A stretch of DNA of 64,000 nt from JABFRJ01 sp963847145 (lineage in GTDB: Bacteria; Pseudomonadota; Alphaproteobacteria; Rhizobiales; Hyphomicrobiaceae): assembly GCA_963847145.1 (NCBI GenBank), contig CAWJYN010000001.1, forward strand, positions 1 to 64,000, in the 5' to 3' direction. Made by a program: the position numbers and the translations under genes. The notes under the pieces are model-generated. The model searched no databases. It worked only from the letters and a program-made list of their open reading frames with translations, and was not told the origin of the DNA. Shown here one piece after another: positions 47,418-55,119 of the stretch. Each line of letters begins with the position of its first letter. The first letter of the stretch is position 1.

Positions 47418-47711
47418 ATGACGCAATCCAAGCAGAGGCGGACGAGGCGCAGTGGCCGTAAGAGCAATGCCGCGCGACAGGCGGCATATCGTCGACGACA
47501 CTTGAACGAGGTAGACACGATCGACAGCGCTCGATTGAACATGATGGTACCAGTCGCTGCGAAGCGAACCTTGGAGCGGCTCGCCAGATGTTACGCAGTA
47601 ACACAACGAGAAATGTTGACCCGGCTTCTTGCGGATACAGAGCGTATTGCCACGGACGGCATGCGCGGTCGCGCATTAAGAGAATATTATGGCGACGCCG
47701 CAACAGACTGA
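47418..47711 (+). CDS. small basic DNA-binding protein (RHH/CopB-like)
   Basis: A 97-residue intact protein. A very basic start (MTQSKQRRTRRSGRKSNAAR QAAYRRR) precedes a short beta-like strand and two helices: SARLNMMVPVAAKRTLERLA and CYAVTQREMLTRLLADTERI. The pattern resembles ribbon-helix-helix repressors such as plasmid copy-control CopB. It lies between the Wadjet operon and the recombinase gene and carries a copy of the GTTACGCAGTAAC motif in its coding sequence. Confidence 0.55.
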   Translation: MTQSKQRRTRRSGRKSNAARQAAYRRRHLNEVDTIDSARLNMMVPVAAKRTLERLARCYAVTQREMLTRLLADTERIATDGMRGRALREYYGDAATD

Positions 47712-48589
47712 AGCTGTCGAAATCCAGACGCAAGCCTTTCGAATGGGCCAAGCGTGTTGGCTCGTGGTCGATTGCATTCGGCGTAACTCTGATCAGCAAT
47801 AGGAGCAATAATTCCGCGCGTCGCCTTGGAGGGAGCAGCAACAACAGTAACCTTGATATTGTCCAGTCGTTTTGGCAACGGAATGGGGAGACCACTACAG
47901 AGGCTTCCACTACTGAGGAGGTCTACCGTGGTCTTGCCTGCAACTGTTCTCGCATCATTGCCAGCGTTTACGATCCACCTGATCAACACTCTTGGGCGAT
48001 CAGAGCACACTGGCAAAGCCTATGTGTCCGACGTTCGTAGCTTTGCCAAGTTTCTCGTTGGCTTGGACGACCACGAAAACCCAACGCCGGAAGGGGCCTC
48101 GCACATGGCCTCGGTGTTCGTGACATGGCTGAAGCAGACCGAACGCAATGGCCCGTCGACGGTCAAACGCAAATTGGCGGCACTTGGCGTGTATTTCACC
48201 TGGCTCGTTAGGCACGGGCAGTTAGAGCGATCGCCATTCGATGCATCATCCATTGAAGTTAGGCTTCCCAAGCGCTTGCCACGTGCCGTCCCACGTCAGG
48301 ATGTGATCCGCCTGTTTCAAAGTTGCGCACCCGCCGACACTATAGATGATCGCAGCGACACTGAACTCGCTCTGCGACTTCTTGTGGGAACCGGAGTGCG
48401 GATCAGCGAGCTGTGCGCGATCAACGTCGCGGAACGCTCCCCTCCCGACGGGACGTCGATCCGCATCAGAGGAAAAGGTAACCGGGAGAGGACGGTGTTC
48501 GTGTCCAACCCGGATCTCCAGCGCCAGTTGATGGGGGCATGCGCTCGGCGACGTGCTGTGCAGTCTGGCGTTGTGCCGTTGCTCGTTAA

Positions 48590-50528
48590 GCCGAAGTTCC
48601 CCGGCGCCCAATGGGAAAGTCTCTGCGGTATCAATCTGTTATGATTGAATCGACTATTTCGGCACTGGCTACACCGTGATCCCGGCGAGAAGTTCCAGGG
48701 CCCGCCGCTGTTTCGGGTTCGGTGTCGTCGTGATTGCGAACGTTGCTTCGCCGGGGTTGGCGCCATTGGGCCGCATCGTGTTGCGTACGATGGTCGACAG
48801 GTGGGCCAATAGTTGGCCGAAACTCATAGCCGGTGTGCCATCGGCGAGCGTGCGCGAGTGCACCTTGGCGAGCGCTGACTTCGAGCGCTTCGCCGGCGCC
48901 ACGGGATCGCGCTTGCGATCAGGTCCGGCGGGTAATTCGTCCTTGAAAGTCAGCGATGCCCAAGCTTCGATCATGTGCCACTGCACATAATACGCCAACA
49001 TACTCAGAAATATGTGCGCTCGCACACGATTTTCTAGGTGATGGCGGATCGGGCGCACATGAAGGTCGACGCCCTTGAATGTTCGGAACGCGCGCTCGAC
49101 ATCGGCGAGTTTCTTGTAATTCAAAACAGACTGCTCTGGCGTCATGTCGCTCGCCTCGACGCTCGTCCGGATGACATAAATTCCATCGAGTGCGGCTTCT
49201 GCCGCAATATTTACCTCGTCCAGCCGATATTCGAACGAGCCGTCCTCGATATCGAGCTTGAAGTGCTTCGCCATTTTGAACTTGGCGATCACCTTGCCGA
49301 CGCGCACGCCGATTTTCGCCGCGCCCGAGAGCGCTCCCGACATGACCATGGCCTTGACCTTGTCGAGTTCGGCGGAGGTCGCAGCCAGCAATTCCTGGCG
49401 TTTTTTCGCTCGCCGCTTTGCCAGCGCCGGATTACGGCACGCAATCAGGCGTTCACCCGGATAATTGGCATTCTCCAAGCTCATAAGATTGCGTTCATCG
49501 AACAGATCGGGCTGTAGCGTCTTGTCTTCGACGAGGCCGGCGATCGCACCGCTCTTCAACGCTGTGATCCAGTCGACGCCGTCCATTTTTCGCATCGCGT
49601 CGATTTGGATATTGGAGATCATGCCGCGATCTCCGACCATGACCAGTTTTTCGATGCCGAAGTCCTTTTTTGTTTTCTCCATTTGCGGCAGCAGCGTTTT
49701 CGGATCGCCGGTATTTCCGTCGAATACCGAGACAGAAACCGGGCAACCACGTTCGTCGGTCAATAGCCCGTAATTAACTTGCAAAGTCCCGGGCTTGCGG
49801 TCGCGGCTATACCCGCGTTTGGCGAGGGGGCAGGTGACGCCCTCGAAATAACTCGACGTCAGATCAAACAGAACGAGGCCGCCTTCTTTCAAATGTCGTT
49901 TTGCCAGTTTCTTTTCGATTTTTGGCTGGCGCTCCAGCAGCCAATCCATGGCCTCGTAGAGTTCATCCTCGTCGACGCCGTGCAAACCAAGATCGTCTGC
50001 GAGCGTTGTGTCGACGAAGGCTGAGACCATGCCGAGCTTGCTCGCTTCCGGCGCGATAATCCGCCCCGTGATCATCGCGATCACGAGGTCGCGCGAACGC
50101 GACGACTTGGTATCGATCAGCGCGTTGAAACCGAGCCGCGCCATCGCCGTCCGCACTGCGTCTACGTGGCCATGATGGCGCGACGCGATGCATTCGAGGC
50201 CGCCGCCCAACGGCCCGAGCTTCTCGCCTTTCAGCGCCCGCCGGATCGCCTCGATCTGCTCGATCGACAGATCCGACAGATTGGCCAGCGTCTCCTTCGT
50301 GACGCGCTTTCCTTGGCGCACGCTCCGGCGCAACAAGTAGCTCGGGCGTGCCTTGCGATTGGGAACAATATCGATGTGCATGGCATCAGAAACCATGATT
50401 TGCGTCGCCGTCACATGAGTTAAGCCGCCGCAGTGCATGGCTACAATCGACATGCCCTAAAATCGATTAAACGCATGAGTTTGCTAATGCAATCGGGACG
50501 CGTTCGCTGATTGGGCCGGGAACTTCGG
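48590..50528. mobile_element. IS1634-family (IS4-like) insertion sequence
   Basis: About 1.94 kb inserted in the tyrosine recombinase. The ends carry the inverted repeat CCGAAGTTCC(C) (left from 48,591; right end complement at 50,519-50,528), continuing imperfectly as CGGC.CCAAT. Direct repeats GTTAA at 48585-48589 and 50529-50533 are the target duplication. One transposase gene on the minus strand fills it. The left end has one extra G next to the duplication. Confidence 0.82.
48669..50381 (-). CDS. IS1634-family transposase
   Basis: A 570-residue intact DDE transposase of the IS1634/IS4 group. The start MHIDIVPNRKARPSYLLRRS VRQGKRVTKETLANLSD is the family hallmark. Core motifs are GGLVLFDLTSSYFEG (first D), EKLVMVGDRGMISNIQIDAM (second D), YVIRTSVEASDMTPEQSVLN YKKLADVERAFRTFKGVDL (E region, Y-(2)-R-(3)-E-like) and RAHIFLSMLAYYVQWHMIEA. 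The frame extends upstream to 50,453, but the start at 50,381 matches relatives. Confidence 0.85.
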   Translation of the reverse strand: MHIDIVPNRKARPSYLLRRSVRQGKRVTKETLANLSDLSIEQIEAIRRALKGEKLGPLGGGLECIASRHHGHVDAVRTAMARLGFNALIDTKSSRSRDLVIAMITGRIIAPEASKLGMVSAFVDTTLADDLGLHGVDEDELYEAMDWLLERQPKIEKKLAKRHLKEGGLVLFDLTSSYFEGVTCPLAKRGYSRDRKPGTLQVNYGLLTDERGCPVSVSVFDGNTGDPKTLLPQMEKTKKDFGIEKLVMVGDRGMISNIQIDAMRKMDGVDWITALKSGAIAGLVEDKTLQPDLFDERNLMSLENANYPGERLIACRNPALAKRRAKKRQELLAATSAELDKVKAMVMSGALSGAAKIGVRVGKVIAKFKMAKHFKLDIEDGSFEYRLDEVNIAAEAALDGIYVIRTSVEASDMTPEQSVLNYKKLADVERAFRTFKGVDLHVRPIRHHLENRVRAHIFLSMLAYYVQWHMIEAWASLTFKDELPAGPDRKRDPVAPAKRSKSALAKVHSRTLADGTPAMSFGQLLAHLSTIVRNTMRPNGANPGEATFAITTTPNPKQRRALELLAGITV

Positions 50529-50827
50529 GTTAACCGCAGGAGCCTGCGATTGACACCACAAGCATTTCGGCTGCGTCTTCATAGATTGCGGGCGTCGAGT
50601 GGGCTCACCGCGCGTGTGACGCCCCACTGCCTGCGTCACACGGCAGCGACATTGCTCTTGGAATCCGGCGTCGATATCCGCTTTGTCCAGCGCCTACTCG
50701 GCCACGCCAGTATCTCGACTACAGAGATCTACACAAGGGTTGTTGATGAGAGCTTGCGCCATGCACTGCTCAAGGCGGATCCCATGCGCGGCATGTAGCG
50801 ATAACTCGGAATTATGGTACGTGGCGC

Positions 50828-51133
50828 ATGTCGTTCGAGCGCGTCGTGATCATCGCCGACCTTTTTGATGAGCGGTCGTCGGACATCCCGATTGAGCGCC
50901 GGCGCGACCTTGAGCGGACCCATCGAGAAGTGCTCGGGCAGTTCTTGGCGGCGATCCGCGGTGCAGGCTACGATGTCCTGCACTACGAGACGCCCGCAGC
51001 GCTGGCCGATAACGCGCACAAGCACAAGAAGGACGTGGTGTGGTCGATCTACGGTGGAGAGGCCTCAAAAAGCCGAATGGCGCTTGTTCCTGCTGTTTGT
51101 GAGACGTATGGGCTCCCCTACGTTGGCCCGGAC
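50828..51133 (+). pseudogene. N-terminal fragment of a D-Ala-D-Ala ligase-like ATP-grasp protein
   Basis: MSFERVVIIADLFDERSSDI opens a Rossmann-like preATP-grasp domain, followed by VLGQFLAAIRGAGYDVLHYE, KDVVWSIYGGEASKSRMALV and ETYGLPYVGPD, the motif that precedes the ATP-grasp fold in D-Ala-D-Ala ligase-like enzymes. The frame is cut at 51,133 by the IS3-family element. No continuation is found on its far side. The original protein would be about 300-350 residues. Confidence 0.7.
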
Positions 51134-51159
51134 TGACCTGCTCCCCAACTTCCCTCCAG

Positions 51160-52128
51160 TCATAAGTTGAATTTGTTCCTTCTTTGCCCCTTGCGAGGGG
51201 GTTGTGCAACGGGCCGGGGCGCGGAGGCCCCACATACCGTAGCGTCCCGGCCCGTTGCCTGCTCAGGACGTGCGGCTGGCTGTTTTTCCTTTTCACCCGC
51301 TGCCTGCCAGGCGGCCGCGAACTCGTCCGGTGTCTGATAACCGAGGCTCGAATGTGGGCGCACTTCGTTGTAGTCGATGCGCCAGTCCTCGATGATACGG
51401 CGTGCTTCGGCGAGCGATCCGAACACGTGCTCGTTCAAGCACTCGTCGCGCATCTTGCCGTTGAGGCTTTCCATGAAGCCGTTCTGCATCGGCTTGCCCG
51501 GCGCGATGTAGTGCCACTCGACCGCATTCACCGTCGTCCATTTCAGCATCGCGTTGCACGTCAGTTCTGTGCCGTTATCCGACACGATCATCGCCGGCTT
51601 GCCCCACATCGCGATCAGTTGATCGAGCACGCGCACAATGCGTGCGCCCGGTAGCGACGTGTCGACTTCCGAGCCGAGGCCTCGACGCGTGAACTGATCC
51701 TCGACGTTGAACACACGGAACTTCCGGCCGCTGTCAAGCGTATCCGATACGAAGTCGAGCACCCAGATTGCATTGGGCCGCAGCGCTTTCTCCAATGGTC
51801 GGCGCGTACCGATCGCACGCTTGCGCCCCGACCGTTTGCGTACCGCCAAGCCTTCTTCCTTGTACAATCGATAGACCTTCTTCAGGTTCATGGCGATGCC
51901 GGCCCGGCGTGCCATCTCGCGCAGACGCCGATAGCCGAACCGGCGCCGCTCGACCGCAAGCTCGTTCAGCAACCGACGTTCGGCGTCGTCAGGCTTGCGT
52001 TTCTTCTGGTAGCGCACCGATGACCGGTCGACGTCGAGAAGCCTCGTGGCGCGACGCTCGGACAGTCCGTGATGCGCGATGACATGACGAACCGCCGCGT
52101 GCCGGGCCCGAGGCGTCAGAACTTTTTT
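51160..52128 (-). CDS. IS3-family transposase OrfB (integrase domain)
   Basis: The catalytic DDE integrase of the element, about 320 residues when entered by -1 frameshift from OrfA. It begins KKVLTPRARHAAVRHVIAHH after the slip at 52122-52128, then HGLSERRATRLLDVDRSSVR. The catalytic residues are in AIWVLDFVSDTLD (D), AMIVSDNGTEL (D) and KPMQNGFMESLNGKMRDECL (E). The C-terminus ends RRNKFNL at 51,160, close to the inverted repeat. The frame is intact. Confidence 0.85.
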   Translation of the reverse strand, partial: KKVLTPRARHAAVRHVIAHHGLSERRATRLLDVDRSSVRYQKKRKPDDAERRLLNELAVERRRFGYRRLREMARRAGIAMNLKKVYRLYKEEGLAVRKRSGRKRAIGTRRPLEKALRPNAIWVLDFVSDTLDSGRKFRVFNVEDQFTRRGLGSEVDTSLPGARIVRVLDQLIAMWGKPAMIVSDNGTELTCNAMLKWTTVNAVEWHYIAPGKPMQNGFMESLNGKMRDECLNEHVFGSLAEARRIIEDWRIDYNEVRPHSSLGYQTPDEFAAAWQAAGEKEKQPAARPEQATGRDATVCGASAPRPVAQPPRKGQRRNKFNL

Positions 52129-52382
52129 GCGACGAGATCTTTCAGCGCGGCGTTGTCGAGAACCTGCTCGGCCAGCAGCGTCTTCAGCCGCCGGTTCTCA
52201 TCTTCGAGCGCCCGCAGACGCTTCGCCTCCGACACGTCCATACCACCGTATTTGGCTTTCCAATTGTACAGCGTCGGCACGCTGATCCCATGTCGCCGGC
52301 AGAGGTCGGCCACCTTCGCGCCAGCCTCCTGCTCCCTGATGATCCCGATGATCGCGCTCTCGCTGAACCGGCTCTTCCGCAT
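52116..52382 (-). CDS. IS3-family transposase OrfA
   Basis: An 88-residue intact protein with a helix-turn-helix and leucine-zipper-like coiled coil: MRKSRFSESAIIGIIREQEA, KVADLCRRHGISVPTLYNWK and KRLRALEDENRRLKTLLAEQ. It binds the inverted repeats. The A6G run at 52122-52128 near its end permits -1 frameshifting into OrfB. Confidence 0.88.
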   Translation of the reverse strand: MRKSRFSESAIIGIIREQEAGAKVADLCRRHGISVPTLYNWKAKYGGMDVSEAKRLRALEDENRRLKTLLAEQVLDNAALKDLVAKKF

Positions 52383-52442
52383 GTCGATCTCTCCACTGAG
52401 AGATTCAACTATCAGCTGGATGGAATTCCGGGGAGCAGGTCA

Positions 52443-52798
52443 GAGGCCGTCGGCTCCGTGTTTTGTTGTGCGGCAGTCACGTGACCTCGCCTTTGCCGCG
52501 TAGGCGACGACGCTTCCTAGTCTTTTATTTGTTCGCTCGTGCGCGGCCCGTCCTCTCAATTTCATCCGTCTTCGCCACTTCTTGCTTCTGCGATCACGAG
52601 GCCTTTATACAGCCCCGAAAAACGGCATGCACGATATCAACTTGATATCATCAATTTTTGTCTGTCCGCCGTGTAGTTCCTGCGCTGTGTTGAAGTCGCA
52701 GCGACGAAGTACTTGATACCAGCTTGATTTGAAGTTGGTTTCTTTCATCGCGTTTGCCCCGTCCGTAGATCTTGTCCGTCGAAAAGCGGACGAGGCTG
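52443..52798. other. 356-base stretch with no supported gene
   Basis: Between the IS3 element and the small genes. GATATCA repeats occur near 52,635-52,650. The only long frames are low-scoring and have no good start. A promoter for the two small genes and the serine recombinase is likely here. Confidence 0.35.
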
Positions 52799-53005
52799 AT
52801 GGCGAAGACCTCAGACATCGCTGAAATGCTGACGTTGCACTCGGACACTCCGTGCGCAGCGCCAACAATCGGCGTCGTGCTGGACGATCAGGTGCTCATG
52901 ATCACCGACGATCTCCCGCACGACGCAGCCATCAGCCTCTCCGAAATCGACGCCATCGAGCGGTACATGAGCGACATCCTCGATGTTGTGCTCGGAAGTG
53001 GCTAG
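52799..53005 (+). CDS. small hypothetical protein upstream of serine recombinase
   Basis: A 68-residue intact acidic frame MAKTSDIAEMLTLHSDTPCA, then VVLDDQVLMITDDLPHDAAI and SEIDAIERYMSDILDVVLGS. No family recognised. It is co-directional with the next small gene (21 bases apart) and the recombinase, suggesting one transcript. Confidence 0.45.
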   Translation: MAKTSDIAEMLTLHSDTPCAAPTIGVVLDDQVLMITDDLPHDAAISLSEIDAIERYMSDILDVVLGSG

Positions 53006-53026
53006 GCCAAGTGAGGAACGTAAGCG

Positions 53027-53230
53027 ATGAGCAAGAACGGCAATGAAGACGATAGAGATATCATCCGCGAGTTTGCGCACGAACTTTACAATTCGTGTGA
53101 TCCCGCGCTTCGCGATGACCTGTTGCGATACGTCCGGCGGATGTCTTTCCCGCGCCACAGGAAGCGGCACGAGCGGTTCGTGCGAGAGCTCTCAGAATGC
53201 TTCCCAGCTGGAGTCAGTCTGACACATTGA
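53027..53230 (+). CDS. small hypothetical protein upstream of serine recombinase
   Basis: A 67-residue intact frame MSKNGNEDDRDIIREFAHEL, then CDPALRDDLLRYVRRMSFPR and RHERFVRELSECFPAG. Helical and charged. It ends 30 bases before the recombinase start. No family recognised; small co-transcribed proteins next to large serine recombinases are sometimes directionality factors, which is only a suggestion here. Confidence 0.45.
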   Translation: MSKNGNEDDRDIIREFAHELYNSCDPALRDDLLRYVRRMSFPRHRKRHERFVRELSECFPAGVSLTH

Positions 53231-53260
53231 GGCGGTCCGACGAGAAGTAAGGGTGACGCC

Positions 53261-54902
53261 ATGCACGCGCAGACGCCTCGTTCGAAATCAAAGTCCGAGG
53301 CGCCTGCGCCCGTGCTGCGTGCGGCCCTCTACTTGCGCGTATCGACTGGGCGACAGGCCGAACATGACCTGTCGATCCCGGATCAACGCGCGCAGACGGC
53401 CGAATTGGGTTGCGGCGCGCGGCTGGACGTTGCGGCCGAGTACGTCGAGCCCGGCGCGTCGGCGACGGATGACAAGCGCCCAGAATTCCAGCGCATGATC
53501 GAACGGGCCTGCGACGGCGACAATCCATTCGACGTGATCATCGTGCATTCGTACTCGCGCTTTTTTCGCGATGCCTTCGGTCTCGAATTCTACGTGCGCA
53601 AGCTGGCCAAGCACGGCGTAAAGCTGGTCTCGATGACGCAGGAGCTGGGCGACGATCCCGCGCAGGTGATGATGCGGCAGGTGATCTCGCTGTTCGACGA
53701 GTATCAGTCGAAGGAGAACGCCAAGCACGTTCTTGCGCTCGATGAAGGAGAATGCGCGGCAAGGATTTTGGAACGGCGCGCGGCCGCCGTTCGGCTATCG
53801 CACCGTCGAGGTTGAGCAGCGTGGCGCGAAGCGTCAAGAAGCGGCTTGAAATCGATCCGGTCGAAGCCGAGCAAGTCCAGTTCATGTTCAAGCTGGTCGT
53901 GGGCGGGCACGAAGGCAGCCCGCCGATGGGCGTGAAGGCTGTCGCGACCTGGCTGAACGAGCGCGGCTATCGGACCGGCAAGGGCGGCATGTGGGGCATC
54001 GGCACGATCCATCAACTGCTGACCAATCCGGTCTACGGCGGCCGTTGGCGGTTCAATCACGTCGACAGCAAGACGCGTCGCGAGAAGGCGGATGCCGAGC
54101 AGATTTTTTCTGATGCGCCGGCGATCATCGCGCCGGAGCATTTCGAGCAAGTGCAGCAGCTATTGAAGGGCCGCAATCCACGCATCGCGCCGCCACGCTC
54201 GGTCACTGGACCGATCCTGCTGACCGGGCTGGCATTCTGCAGCCTGTGCCATGGCGCGATGTCACTGCGCACTGGCACGTCGAAGTCCGGCAAGGTGCAT
54301 CGGTACTACGCCTGCTCGACGTGCGCGCGAAAGGCAAGAAGGCGTGTCCCGGCCGCACGGTGCAGATGGATCGGCTCGACCACTCGGTGACCCATCATTT
54401 GATGGAAAAGCTGCTGACCGGTGATCGGCTTTGGGAGTTGCTCTCGACCTTGGCCACGCGGCGTGCAGAGCGCGCTGCCGCCGTCGATGCGCGCCTGGCC
54501 GCCCTGGAGCGCGAGGCGGCCAACGCCGAAGAGAAGCTCAAGCGCCTCTACAAGCTCGTCGAGGACGGCGTCGCCGAGATGGACGACCTGCTGAAGGAAC
54601 GCATCATGGTACTGAAGAAACGACCGAGACCGGTCGCGGGAGGCGCTGGCTCGTGCGCGTGGCAACGTAAAGGCCAAAGCCGAGGTGACTGAGGAGGCCG
54701 TCGCACAAGTTCGGCGAGCTGATGCGGCAACGCCTGCAGGAGGGCGATACGCCGGCTCGCAAAGCGTGGCTGACATCGATCGTCGACCGCATCGAGGTGG
54801 ATGAAGGCGCCATCCGTCTGTTTGGCCGGAAAGATGTTCTGGAACAGTGCGTTATCGCTGCCGCCACGGGCGAACCAGGGTGTTCGCACTTTTGTTCCGA
54901 GA

Positions 54903-54932
<30 letters not shown>
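53261..54932 (+). CDS. large serine recombinase (integrase), frameshifted
   Basis: The resolvase domain reads VLRAALYLRVSTGRQAEHDL (YxRxSTxxQ with catalytic Ser), DVIIVHSYSRFFRDAFGLEF and KLVSMTQELGDDPAQVMMRQ. The recombinase domain follows: MGVKAVATWLNERGYRTGKG, IHQLLTNPVYGGRWRFNHVD, then the zinc-ribbon LLTGLAFCSLCHGAMS and YYACSTCARKGKKACPG, and a coiled coil AALEREAANAEEKLKRLYKL. Indels near 53,740, 53,815, 54,330, 54,640 and 54,700. The end runs into the tRNA-Arg gene (corrected text TRQDSNL with a TGA at 54930-54932), a familiar arrangement for element integrases at a tRNA attachment site. Confidence 0.82.
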
Positions 54933-54979
<47 letters not shown>

Positions 54980-55119
54980 ATGCCAGGAGGTGATACCTTA
55001 AATTGGCGGCGGCGGCAAATGCTTCGCGGGGTGGTGACGCCATTGCCCGTTGCGGTGGGGCTTTGCCCGCCAAGCCGACCGGCGGGGCGAACCGTAGACC
55101 CGGTTGATGGCGGTGGTTG

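Larger units (their letters stand above)
47928..50798 (+). pseudogene. tyrosine recombinase (XerC/D-like) split by an insertion sequence
   Basis: A 308-residue tyrosine recombinase interrupted after codon 219. GTG 47928 with a GAGGAGG ribosome site starts VVLPATVLASLPAFTIHLIN. The N-terminal SAM-like domain reads TGKAYVSDVRSFAKFLVGLD; the first catalytic Arg is in LLVGTGVRISELCAINVAER. The insert begins at 48,590 and the gene resumes at 50,534 with RRSLRLTPQAFRLRLHRL, HCLRHTAATLLLESG (H-x-x-R), RLLGHASISTTEIYTRVV (His and nucleophilic Tyr). Joining the flanks across one GTTAA restores the frame precisely (662 + 265 = 927 bases), so the insertion is recent. Confidence 0.85.
51134..52442. mobile_element. 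IS3-family insertion sequence
   Basis: About 1.31 kb bounded by the perfect 13-base inverted repeat TGACCTGCTCCCC (51134-51146) and its complement (52430-52442). It contains two overlapping minus-strand frames with an A6G slippage site, as in the IS407/IS2-type groups. The flanks (GGAC before, GAGG after) show no target duplication, which suggests a deletion or recombination next to the element. Confidence 0.85.

Noticed and set aside
49038..49517. Plus-strand frame of 159 codons within the IS1634 element
   Set aside because: Antisense to the intact transposase.
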